A stretch of DNA of 64,000 nucleotides. It comes from Firmicutes bacterium CAG:345. Lineage in GTDB: Bacteria > Bacillota_I > Bacilli_A > RFN20 > CAG-288. This document shows positions 1 through 8,244 of the stretch, piece by piece. The stretch lies in NCBI GenBank assembly GCA_000433315.1, contig FR893385.1, positions 166,779-230,778 of the forward strand, written 5' to 3'. The notes under the pieces are model-generated. The model was not told where the DNA came from, ran no database searches, and worked only from the letters and a program-made list of their open reading frames with translations. The translations under genes were made by a program, and so were the position numbers. Within the stretch, counting starts at the first letter, position 1, and each line of letters starts with the position of its first letter.

Positions 1-1319
1 GCTGGTTTTAAATAATCGGAAAAAACTAAGAAACATCCAACATAAGTTCTTAAACCTCCATGGAGTAAAATACCATTTTGTATAGCAGCCATAGCAAATT
101 CGCGAATTCCAAAATTAATATTTCTTCCTTCATAATGTTCGGAAGAATAATCTATCTCATCTGGAAGACCAGTTTTAACTGAAGCAGCAACATCAGCACT
201 ACCACCTACTAAATTAGGAATACTCTTATTTAATAATTTCAAAAGATTTCCAGAAATGTTTCTAGTAGCATCTTTATAATCTAACGAATATTCAGGAAGA
301 CTATCATAGACTAGTGTAGAAACATCATTAGTCAAAGAAGCTTTAAAGAATTTAGCCTTCTCAGGATATTGTTTAGAATATTTTTCAAATTCATCTTGAT
401 AATCTTTATAGGCTTTTTCACCACGCTTTACAAAAGATTCTTTAAATGTATAATATATTTCTTCTGGAACTTCAAAAGGACCATAGTTATAGCCATAGAA
501 TTTTTTGGCTCTTTCACCATCTTCAATTCCTAATGGAGAACCATGAACTTTATTCAAGCCTTGATTAGCTGATCCATAACCAATAATTGTATGAACAATA
601 ATAAGAGATGGATGTTCTTTAGATTCTTTAGCTTTTTGAATTGCTAAGTCAATAGCCTCAACATCATTGCCATCTGGAACATCATAAACATTCCATCCAG
701 CTGCTAAAAATCTATCCTTTTGACTTTCCGAAGATGAATTAGAAAGTGGTCCATCTAATGTAACAGCATTTGAATCATAAAATAAAATTAATTTATTTAA
801 TTTTTGAAGACCTGCAAAACTGATTGCTTCTTGAGAAATACCTTCTTCTAAACAACCATCACCACATAAAACATATGTATAATGATCTACTAATCTTTTT
901 CCTTCTGGATAAAGATGAGAAAGCATTGTCTCAGCCATCGCTTCACCTACTGCTTGTGCTATTCCTTGTCCTAATGGTCCACTGGTGGCATCTATTCCAG
1001 GAGTGTGTTTATATTCTGGGTGACCTGGTGTTAAAGAATCAACTTGTCTAAAATTCTTTAAATCATCCATTTTAATATCGTAACCTGCAAGATGTAAAAC
1101 TGTATATAACAACATTGATGCATGGCCAGCAGACAAAATAAATCTATCTCTATTTATCCAATCAGGATGCTTAGGATCACTTACAAGATGACGTGTAAAA
1201 AGAGTATAAAGAATTGGAGCAGAACCTAAAGCCATTCCTGGGTGTCCGCTTTTTGCTTTATTTATGCCATCGATACAAATTGAACGAATAGCAGCAACTG
1301 CAAGTTTGTCGTATTTCAT
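1..1319 (-). CDS. tkt: Transketolase, N-terminal part (cut by window start)
   Basis: Thiamine-diphosphate enzyme of the non-oxidative pentose phosphate pathway, moving two-carbon ketol units between sugar phosphates in the cytoplasm. Translating the minus strand from the ATG at 1319 gives an uninterrupted frame to the window edge, about 439 residues of an expected ~650. Visible signatures are the N-terminal KSGHPGMALG block, the LSAGHASMLLY segment, the GPLGQG motif, and the ThDP/metal-binding CGDGCLEEGISQEA region, followed by the start of the pyrimidine domain (GIREFAMAA). The ribosome site AAGGAG lies at about 1325-1330. The long gap upstream carries a structured RNA that is probably part of this gene's 5' leader or ends just before it. 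The C-terminal end lies outside the window. Identity is near certain. Confidence 0.96.
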   Translation of the reverse strand, partial: MKYDKLAVAAIRSICIDGINKAKSGHPGMALGSAPILYTLFTRHLVSDPKHPDWINRDRFILSAGHASMLLYTVLHLAGYDIKMDDLKNFRQVDSLTPGHPEYKHTPGIDATSGPLGQGIAQAVGEAMAETMLSHLYPEGKRLVDHYTYVLCGDGCLEEGISQEAISFAGLQKLNKLILFYDSNAVTLDGPLSNSSSESQKDRFLAAGWNVYDVPDGNDVEAIDLAIQKAKESKEHPSLIIVHTIIGYGSANQGLNKVHGSPLGIEDGERAKKFYGYNYGPFEVPEEIYYTFKESFVKRGEKAYKDYQDEFEKYSKQYPEKAKFFKASLTNDVSTLVYDSLPEYSLDYKDATRNISGNLLKLLNKSIPNLVGGSADVAASVKTGLPDEIDYSSEHYEGRNINFGIREFAMAAIQNGILLHGGLRTYVGCFLVFSDYLKP

Positions 1320-1345
1320 TTTTTCTCCTTCAAATAAAATTAAAA

Positions 1346-1492
1346 TGCCCAAAGGAATTGTCAGTTCCCTATAATATATAGGGGGAAACTTCGCCGAGCA
1401 TTAGGATTCCTAACTTAATAGGCTTTCAACACCTGACATCGCACCCGTCTCCCAAAGAATTAAATGTTGGAAACGCATATATCCTCTGGACA
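1346..1492 (-). ncRNA. Unidentified structured leader RNA upstream of transketolase
   Basis: Minus-strand RNA of about 147 nt between a good promoter and tkt. The ends form a closing helix: UGUCCAGAGG (plus 1483-1492) pairs over 10 positions with CCUUUGGGCA (1346-1355). Inside it, CGUUUCC pairs with GGAGACG in the 5' half, and UGUCAG (1433-1438) pairs with CUGACA (1359-1364). The latter encloses a small CCUA/UAGG hairpin and an AGUU/CCCUAUA hairpin, so the fold looks like a junction of at least two arms. The predicted transcription start falls on the first base of the closing helix. It could be a riboswitch or other cis regulator of tkt, or an independent small RNA such as 6S. I could not match it to any riboswitch consensus I know. 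Confidence 0.55.
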
Positions 1493-1497
1493 ACATT

Positions 1498-1526
1498 ATT
1501 TTAACAAATGATATTTTTATATTCAA
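1498..1526 (-). promoter_or_regulatory. Promoter for leader RNA and tkt
   Basis: On the minus strand TTGAAT (1521-1526), a 17-bp spacer and TAAAAT (1498-1503) make a SigA-type promoter. The expected start, about 7 nt beyond the -10, is at ~1491-1492, the 5' end of the closing helix of the structured RNA. Confidence 0.6.
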
Positions 1527-1605
1527 TAATTGCATATTATTCATTCTCAACATTACTTTTTTACTAAAATAAAAGAAATTAACAATTTATCCTCATTATT
1601 TTATC

Positions 1606-1634
1606 TTGACAACACAATGTATATCGAGTACAAT
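1606..1634 (+). promoter_or_regulatory. Promoter of tRNA-Thr
   Basis: TTGACA (1606-1611), 17 bp, TACAAT (1629-1634): a near-perfect SigA promoter, 10 bp before the tRNA 5' end. Confidence 0.8.
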
Positions 1635-1643
1635 TTTTAATGC

Positions 1644-1717
1644 GCCTTGTTAGTTAAGTGGTATAACAGATCCATGGTAAGGATCAGTCGCTAGTTCGAT
1701 TCTGGCACGAGGCACCA
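1644..1717 (+). tRNA. tRNA-Thr (anticodon GGU)
   Basis: All arms can be drawn by eye: acceptor GCCTTGT/ACGAGGC, D stem GTTA/TAAC, anticodon stem GATCC/GGATC with loop ATGGTAA giving anticodon GGT, a 4-nt variable loop, and T arm GCTAG-TTCGATT-CTGGC. The discriminator is A and the terminal CCA (1715-1717) is encoded in the DNA. It decodes ACC and ACU. It is a single gene with its own promoter and terminator. Confidence 0.93.
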
Positions 1718-1735
1718 TTAATTTTTGAAATATAG

Positions 1736-1772
1736 GTTTGATGCAAAGAAAATATGTATCAGGCTTTTTTTT
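1736..1772 (+). terminator. Rho-independent terminator of tRNA-Thr
   Basis: GTTTGATGC (1736-1744) pairs with GTATCAGGC (1756-1764), including G-U pairs, followed by a run of eight T. The same sequence type follows the tRNA-Ser gene at 58672. Confidence 0.8.
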
Positions 1773-1774
1773 GT

Positions 1775-2119
1775 TTCTAAAATTTTATTGTTTAAAGAAG
1801 TTAGTAAGAATCAAAAATAGCCAAAATTGACATAAGTTTTCGAATCTTAAAAATTTTATTCAGGAGAACAAACATATTCAAAAATTTTTATTTAGAAGAG
1901 TCTAAAATTGACATTATTAAACAATATTTTTCTAGCAAGAAAAAAAGATATTTATCAAAAATATAATGTAAGCAAATCAATACTATAGAGATAGATATTC
2001 AAATATGGAAATTTAATTTTTTGAATTCTTTTTAAACATTTTTATTTTTTATAAACAACTAAAAATTACGTCAATATTATGTAAAGTATTATATTTAAAT
2101 AATATTAGAAAAAAGGTAT
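1775..2119. other. AT-rich intergenic stretch without a gene
   Basis: No convincing reading frame on either strand. The element AAAATTGACAT occurs twice (1823-1833 and 1904-1914), 81 bp apart. Each contains a TTGACA-like -35 core, but I see no matching -10 at the right distance. I see nothing else. Confidence 0.5.
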
Positions 2120-2148
2120 ATACTCGTAAGTATAATACTCTTGAGTAT
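2120..2148. promoter_or_regulatory. Upstream pair of 14-bp palindromes
   Basis: ATACTCGTAAGTAT (2120-2133, imperfect) and ATACTCTTGAGTAT (2135-2148, perfect dyad) lie 15 bp apart, start to start. The same arrangement recurs 77 bp downstream. Likely operator sites bound cooperatively by a dimeric regulator; the protein is unknown. Confidence 0.6.
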
Positions 2149-2184
2149 ATGATATTTAAGCTTTTAATTCAGACAAAAAAATAC

Positions 2185-2225
2185 TTGAAATAAAATATAC
2201 TCTTGAGTATAATACTCTTGAGTAT
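2185..2225 (+). promoter_or_regulatory. ATPase gene promoter overlapped by two palindromic operators
   Basis: TTGAAA (2185-2190), 17 bp, TATAAT (2208-2213) is a strong promoter shape. Perfect ATACTCTTGAGTAT palindromes at 2197-2210 and 2212-2225 cover the spacer, the -10 and the start point, so a protein bound there should block transcription of the gene at 2241. Confidence 0.65.
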
Positions 2226-2240
2226 AAAGATGGTGATAAT

Positions 2241-3617
2241 ATGTTTTATGGTAGAAAAAAAGAACTTGAAAAATTAGAGAAAGAATATCTTAAAAATAAT
2301 TCATTTTGTTCAATTTATGGTACAAGAAGAATTGGAAAAACTTCTTTAATAAATGAATTTATTGCAAACAAAAAACACATTATGTTTCAAGCAAAAGAAG
2401 TATCTAATAATGATAATTTAAAATATTTTTCTTTTAAAATATTAGATGCATTTAATAGAAATGATGAATATGTATATTCATCTTGGGAAAAAGCATTTGA
2501 TGCAGCAATATCATTTTTTAATGGAGATAAGGGTGTAATAGTAATTGATGAATATCCTTATTTAGTTAAATCTTATGAAGGTATTTCATCAATTATTCAA
2601 GATGTTTACGACAACAAACTTAAGAATAGTAATATTATGCTTATTTTGTCAGGATCAAATCTTTCATTTATGGAACACGAGTTAAACGATAAGCAATCAC
2701 CTCTTTATAAGAGATTAACCTTAAAAATGAAAATTAATAAAATGCCATTTGAAGAAGCTATATTATTTTTAAGTAATTATTCAAATGAAGATAAGATTAA
2801 ATTTTTATGTATGTTTGGTCAATATCCATTCTATCTATCAAAAATTAATGAGAATTTATCATTTGAGGAAAATCTAAAAGAATTGCTTTTTAATGAAAAT
2901 TCAATCCTTTTAGATTGTCCTAAATTATTATTATCAAATTCGAGTAGAGAGCAAAGCTTTTATAATTCTATTTTGCTTTATCTTGCAGGAAAGAAAAAAA
3001 GTCTTACCGAATTAAGCAAGTTAATGAATGAAGAAGTGACTAAAGTTAATAAATACATGAAAACTTTAACTGATGCACAAATTGTAATAAAAAAAGAAAT
3101 GTTTAATTCAAAAAGGCAGTCATATTATTATATTGAAGATCCAGTATTACGATTTTATTATCAATTTTTACTAAATAATATTGATAAAATTGAAGCTGGA
3201 TTTGGCGAAACTCTTTTTGAAAGATTAAAAGATGATATTCATTTATTTATATCATATTCATTTGAAGATGTTGCAATTTCTTATATGGAAGGATTATCAA
3301 TTAGTGGTAAACTTGGTGGAATTTATTATCCTATTCAAAATTTAATTATTGAAAAATCAGAATTAAATCGATCTATTGAAATTGATGGTATCGCACGAGA
3401 TGAAGACTCTCTTCTTGTACTTGAATGTAAATTTACTAATAAAAAAAGAACTATGAATGACTTTTCTAAAATGGTTCAAAATACTTCTATCAAAATGTTT
3501 TCAAATATAAAAAAATTTGATTATTATATTATATCTAAAAATGGATTTGAAGAAAATTTATTAAATCTTAATGACAAAAATTTGCATTTAATAACGCTTG
3601 ATGATATGTTTAAATAA
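2241..3617 (+). CDS. P-loop ATPase with DUF234-type PD-(D/E)xK-like C-terminus
   Basis: Member of the bacterial/archaeal ATPase_2 plus DUF234 family; cellular role unknown in this family as far as I know. Residues 27-35 (GTRRIGKTS) are the Walker A loop, 98-104 ending in D103-E104 the Walker B, and LILSGSN near 134-140 a sensor-like strand. A winged-helix-like segment lies at about 253-285 (SLTELSKLMNEEV), followed by the family-typical IEDPVLRFYYQFL at 298-310. The C-terminal part has an IDG at 381-383 and ECK at 395-397, the spacing of a PD-(D/E)xK nuclease core. The weak ribosome site GGTGAT precedes the ATG by 3 nt. It is a single gene controlled by four palindromes. Nuclease activity is inferred from motif only. 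Confidence 0.85.
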   Translation: MFYGRKKELEKLEKEYLKNNSFCSIYGTRRIGKTSLINEFIANKKHIMFQAKEVSNNDNLKYFSFKILDAFNRNDEYVYSSWEKAFDAAISFFNGDKGVIVIDEYPYLVKSYEGISSIIQDVYDNKLKNSNIMLILSGSNLSFMEHELNDKQSPLYKRLTLKMKINKMPFEEAILFLSNYSNEDKIKFLCMFGQYPFYLSKINENLSFEENLKELLFNENSILLDCPKLLLSNSSREQSFYNSILLYLAGKKKSLTELSKLMNEEVTKVNKYMKTLTDAQIVIKKEMFNSKRQSYYYIEDPVLRFYYQFLLNNIDKIEAGFGETLFERLKDDIHLFISYSFEDVAISYMEGLSISGKLGGIYYPIQNLIIEKSELNRSIEIDGIARDEDSLLVLECKFTNKKRTMNDFSKMVQNTSIKMFSNIKKFDYYIISKNGFEENLLNLNDKNLHLITLDDMFK

Positions 3618-3975
3618 AAGCATAAGTATTAAAACTTAAACTAAATGTTAAATTAATTTTCGATTAAATATTTTTGCATTCATTCTGTTAAAGTAAAAAC
3701 AAGTTTTATGAAAATACAAAATGAACAAAGAATAAATTTTTGAATTTAATTTTTCAAGATAATAATTTCCTATCTCTTCTCATATAGAATTTAATTGAAT
3801 ATTATTTATCGTTATAAACATCAAAAATAACAAGGTTAACAAGAAAGTTGGATTCTTTAAGAAGATTATTTAAATTATTTAAGACTTTTAAAATTATTTT
3901 TTATAAAAAAACTCAATTTTCCTTTACTTTTTGTATTTTTTTTAAAATTAATCATTATATTTATATCATTTTAAT
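3618..3975. other. AT-rich intergenic stretch without a gene
   Basis: Highly AT-rich sequence with no supported reading frame, no tRNA and no clear repeat between the ATPase gene and the next transcription unit. Confidence 0.5.
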
Positions 3976-4016
3976 TAGCGGATATTGTCTTTTATTAAAA
4001 TGTAACCGCTTTTTTA
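3976..4016 (+). terminator. Possible weak terminator or attenuator
   Basis: AGCGG (3977-3981) and CCGCT (4006-4010) can pair across a long AT-rich loop and are followed by six T. It may end the ATPase transcript, whose stop is about 360 nt upstream, or lie ahead of the lipoprotein promoter. The short stem makes it doubtful. Confidence 0.3.
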
Positions 4017-4035
4017 AAATATATTGAATTTGTAA

Positions 4036-4064
4036 TTGAATTTAAACAAATTTTCAAATATAAT
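4036..4064 (+). promoter_or_regulatory. Promoter of the large lipoprotein gene
   Basis: TTGAAT (4036-4041), 17 bp, TATAAT (4059-4064). Transcription should start near 4071, which rules out upstream start codons such as the TTG at 4036 and leaves the ATG at 4106 behind AAGGGAGG (4087-4094). Confidence 0.65.
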
Positions 4065-4105
4065 TTTAGAAAATAAATTTCATATTAAGGGAGGCGTTGT
4101 CTTTT

Positions 4106-6606
4106 ATGAAAAAAGTCTTTTACCTATAGCAGTTTGTCTGATTACTATTTTAACAGCAGCTGCTTGTACTACAAATACATCTTCTACTTCTTCTAGTTCC
4201 TCTTCAAGCTCTTCTACTCCTATAAGCAGTATAACTTCCGGAAATTCTAGTTTATCAACTTTACCTTCTACTCCTTCCTCATCATCTTCTTCATCTAGTT
4301 CTTCTACCACTCCTTCAACATCAACAATTATTTCTGTTGATCCAAAACCAGATTCAACAGCTGAAGAAGTTTATAACTTTATTAAAGAAGCTGGTGAAAA
4401 AACAAATTATACTTTAGAAATTGCTTACGATGATGCAGTTATAAGCGTAATTTATAATCAACAATATATTTATTATAGTTCTAGCGATGCTGGATATATC
4501 ACTATCGAAAATTACAAATCAAGTGAAGACACTTTGCTTTATAATTTTACAGGGAAAAATTCTCCAGTTATTGAAAATGCTGTAAGTTATGTTGACGCTG
4601 CTCAAAAAAGAGTACCTATCACTAAAACTCAAACATTAAATGCTCTTTATGATTCAGTTCAAACATTATCCAAAGACGACATACAATTAAATTGGGATTA
4701 TTATTATTCTAAAAATTCTACATTAATAGAATCATTAGCCTATTTAATTGGTGCTTCTTCTTATACCAGCTCAATTGCTGCTGTAAAACTTGCACTTTCA
4801 GAAGATCATACTTACTTAGACTTTAGATTTGTGCCTAACTTCAATGCTGATGTTGATGTAATCGATAGTCTCAATGGTAGAATTAGCAATTTAAATAATT
4901 CAAACGTTCCTCAATTAGATACTTTCTTATCTTCTTATACTCTTCCTGAAGTAAGTTTAAGCGACAATATTTTATCTTCTTTAAGTGGAAAACAAAGTTT
5001 CACTTCTACAGTAAACTTCAATTATAATGGAAAAGTTACCATTGATCAAAAAGATGAAGTTGTCATCGATGCAACAGGAAAACAAACAATTCGCAAAGAA
5101 TCCGGCGTTGAAAATTCAAAATTCATTTATTTAACAACAGATGACAATGGTGAAGCTTTTAGAAAATATGTTAATGCTTCCAATACAGTTGTAACCGAAG
5201 ATCTCGGTGTTTCTTTTAATTCTTTAGTTCATCAACCTGTTGATCTCATCGAAAAAGAAGCATTTAGAAAAACTTCCGAAAATACATATACCTACTTTGG
5301 CTATGATGGTCGAGGTTTCATCTCTAAATTAATCGACTATGAACCAGGTGAAATTCTTTCAATAGATTTAACTGTTAAAAATGATAAAATCAGCAATCTA
5401 CATGCAATATCAACAATGCGTTACGATTCCTATCAACAACCTATGTATTATGATATTTATGTCGACTTCGGTGGAACAAAAGATTTCAAAGAAGTAAAAG
5501 AATACAGCGGAAAAGATAAATATGAAAGTCCATTAGGTTTATCACTAAATCCTTATGTAGATAGAAAATATGGACGTTTCGTTAATTCTTTCACAATTGA
5601 AGTTGAGACAATTACCGGTAGTGATGTCTCTAACTACATGACACATATTTATGTAACAAAACGCAATACTAGTAATTGGTACATGGACACAATAATCATC
5701 GATCGTGAATCTGTTGATACTTCCGAAGGTTCAATGGGTGATCCAATTCATAAAATTACTGGATTTTATGAAACCGATAAAGGACTTGCTCCATTTAAAG
5801 TAATCGATGAAAATAAAGTTATTGCCTCTGGTCCAGTTCTTGAAGGCAAAAGATTATCCGATGCTCTAGGAATGGATATATCTTATTTATTATTCTCAAC
5901 TACTGATAAAGAAGAATTAACAACAGAAGGAGATATGGCCCGCTACAAATTATTTGCTGATGTCGATGATATCGCTGATCACATCATTGGCGGCGATAAT
6001 GTTGATTCTATCATTCCTTCTTCTTTAACAATGACAGTTACTAATACAATGGTTGATGCATCCACAAAAACTCTTAATAAAGTTTTAACAAGTATTGAAT
6101 ATGAATTTAATGGAGACAATCTATATAAAGGTAAAGAAAGATTAACGTTTACCGATTATGGTACAACTTCTCTTCCATCCGAATTAGACTTCAGCACATT
6201 TGATGACTGGAAAGAACCGACAACATGGAAAGAAGGAGCCTATGAAGTTTATCAATCATTAACCACTGAATTCTCCGAAAATGAAATTGCAATGATGCCA
6301 TATTTATACGAAGCAGAAATTGAAGGAAACTGGGGTGTTGATGTATATAATGATGGCACATATATTTGGTGCTTATTATTCAACGATACTTTCGCTGCTT
6401 CTGACTCCGATCCTGTCTATCATGATTATGCAGAAAAATATGTTGCACTTTTAAAAGCCAATGGTTTCGTAGAAAAAGAATATCCATTAGCAAGCTATGG
6501 ACAAGGAGTACAATTATATAAAGATGGTCTTTATGTAAGAATTCCTAATTCATCAGCTGATACTTTAATGAGTGGTATCCGTTTCCTCATTGAAATTGAA
6601 AAATAA
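4106..6606 (+). CDS. Large Ser-rich surface lipoprotein with a frameshift at its start
   Basis: Unrecognised cell-surface lipoprotein of about 833 residues. The body, open from before 4106 to the TAA at 6606, begins with a lipoprotein signal (SLLPIAVCLITILTAAAC), then a ~45-residue linker of almost only Ser, Thr and Pro, then a long acidic extracellular part with no domain I know. The plausible start ATG at 4106 follows AAGGGAGG, but the run of six A (4109-4114) puts it one base out of frame and it meets TAG after seven codons. One more A would give MKK joined exactly to SLLPIAV, a textbook signal. So this is an assembly or sequencing indel, a slippage or phase switch, or a disabled gene. It is monocistronic, between its own promoter and terminator. 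Confidence 0.7.
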
Positions 6607-6613
6607 AAAATAG

Positions 6614-6640
6614 AGAAGATTTGCAAAAATCTTCTTTTTT
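6614..6640 (+). terminator. Terminator of the large lipoprotein gene
   Basis: AGAAGATTT (6614-6622) pairs with AAATCTTCT (6627-6635) and runs into T6. Confidence 0.8.
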
Positions 6641-6723
6641 TATGCAACATTTTATTGAAACAAAATAATAAATTTGCTATTATTTCAAGTTCAATAAGAT
6701 ATAATGAAATTAAGAGGTTTAAT

Positions 6724-8244
6724 ATGAATAAAAGTAAAGTAATGGAAATAATAAGCGATGAAACACTAACATATAGTCAACAAGTTCTTGCCTTAGCTCG
6801 TTTAGCAGAAAGTGAAGACACTACCCTTAAAAGAAATCCACTATGGATAAAAGCCTTGCAAGAAGGAAAAGTATGTGATCTAAATGAAGGATTAGCTCCT
6901 TATAGACCTAGATATATTCTTCCTGACTATGACTTATTATTAAAAAAAGGTTGCAAATTTCTAGAATTAGAACCAGCAACTTCGCTTTTAGAAACTTGCA
7001 ATAATTTGCTTATTTTTTATAAACACTTGCCATCTATTACTTCTTATCCTGTATACCTAGGAAATTTTACTGATATTTTTGATAAATTCGAAGATGAAGC
7101 TGATGATCCATTAACGGAAAAAATATTACGCTGCTTTTTAAAGCATATCGACAAAACACTTTGTGACTCTTTTGTTCATGCAAATATAGGGCCAAAAGAT
7201 AGTAAAATTTCACGTCTTATCTTAAAACTGACAAAAGAAATGCAATTAGCCATACCAAACATAACTTTATTGTATGATAAAGATATTACAAGCAAAGAAT
7301 TTGCTTTAGCCTCTATCGATACCATGCTAGCTACAAGTAAACCTTCTTTTGCTAATCATAAAATGTATTCAAAAGAACATAAAAATCATCCATATGGAAT
7401 TGCTAGTTGTTATAATGCTTTAAATATTGGAGGAGGTGGATATACTCTTCCAAGATTAAGACTTTATGAAATTTCTTTAGAAGCTAAAGATATTCCAGAT
7501 TTTTTGGATAATGTCTTACCTAAATATGTAACCTTAATTTTAGAAAACATCGATCAAAGAATTAAATTTATTGTTGAAGAATCCAGTTTCTTTAAATCAA
7601 ACTTTTTAGTTAAAGAAGGTTTTGTAAATCAAGAAAACTTTACAGGGATGGTTGGTGTTGTCGGTGTTGCAGAATGTGTAAACAATCTTTTAGGGATTAA
7701 AGATAAAGCTTTAGGTTTTGGGCATAATAATGATGCAGAAGAATTGGCAATACAAGTTCTTTCGAAAATAGAAGAAATCGTCAATAATCATCAAGGATTA
7801 TATTGCAGTGGAAATAATAATCACTACGAAATGCATGCCCAAGTTGGTATCGATACTGATGGTACTGATGATGCTCCTGGTTGCCGTGTTCCAGTTGGAT
7901 ATGAACCAGATTTATTTAATCATTTAATGCTCGAATCTAAACTTCACAAATATTTTCCTTGTGGAGTTGGCGACATATTTAAATTTGATCAAACCTGGAC
8001 TAATTCCAAAGAAGCCATCCTTGATATAATTAATGGTGCTTTCGATAAAGGAATGCGTTATTTCACAGCTTATAATGAAGATAATGATGTTGTAAGAGTT
8101 ACCGGATATCTAGTTAAAAAGAGCGAAATAGATAAATTAACAAATGGCCAACAATCAATAAATAATTGCACAATATTCGGAAAAGGTGCTAAAGAACATG
8201 GTCATGCATTAGATAGAAAAATTTATGGAAAAAGCTCTAATTAA
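6724..8244 (+). CDS. yjjI: YjjI-family glycyl-radical enzyme
   Basis: About 506 residues, close to the ~516 of Escherichia coli YjjI, a glycyl-radical protein related to anaerobic ribonucleotide reductases whose substrate is not known to me. The glycyl-radical loop is RVTGY near residues 457-462 (Gly about 461), close to the C-terminus as expected. Candidate catalytic cysteines are C229 in the IASCYN segment and C318 in GVAECVN. I chose the ATG at 6724 because AAGAGG (6712-6717) precedes it and TATAAT (6700-6705) is a plausible -10. The frame is open 23 codons further upstream but without a ribosome site. The 3' end overlaps the activase gene by 20 bp, so the two are translationally coupled. 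The enzyme would work only without oxygen, which suggests an anaerobe. Confidence 0.85.
   Translation: MNKSKVMEIISDETLTYSQQVLALARLAESEDTTLKRNPLWIKALQEGKVCDLNEGLAPYRPRYILPDYDLLLKKGCKFLELEPATSLLETCNNLLIFYKHLPSITSYPVYLGNFTDIFDKFEDEADDPLTEKILRCFLKHIDKTLCDSFVHANIGPKDSKISRLILKLTKEMQLAIPNITLLYDKDITSKEFALASIDTMLATSKPSFANHKMYSKEHKNHPYGIASCYNALNIGGGGYTLPRLRLYEISLEAKDIPDFLDNVLPKYVTLILENIDQRIKFIVEESSFFKSNFLVKEGFVNQENFTGMVGVVGVAECVNNLLGIKDKALGFGHNNDAEELAIQVLSKIEEIVNNHQGLYCSGNNNHYEMHAQVGIDTDGTDDAPGCRVPVGYEPDLFNHLMLESKLHKYFPCGVGDIFKFDQTWTNSKEAILDIINGAFDKGMRYFTAYNEDNDVVRVTGYLVKKSEIDKLTNGQQSINNCTIFGKGAKEHGHALDRKIYGKSSN

Noticed and set aside
824..1051. Plus-strand frame of 75 codons
   Set aside because: It lies entirely inside the transketolase gene on the other strand.
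1321..1500. Known riboswitch (TPP, SAM, glycine, lysine, FMN, ZTP, THF) upstream of tkt
   Set aside because: None of the conserved cores could be found; only a UGGGCA-like 3' end recalls the ZTP class, without its other parts.
4001..4014. cre-like TGTAACCGCTTTTT upstream of the lipoprotein
   Set aside because: The last two consensus positions fail and it overlaps a terminator-like hairpin.
4036..4105. TTG at 4036 as start of the large lipoprotein
   Set aside because: It coincides with the -35 box of a good promoter, has no ribosome site and would put ~30 polar residues before a clear lipoprotein signal.
4104..4310. Minus-strand frame rich in Glu
   Set aside because: It is the antisense of the poly-Ser linker; no ribosome site or promoter.
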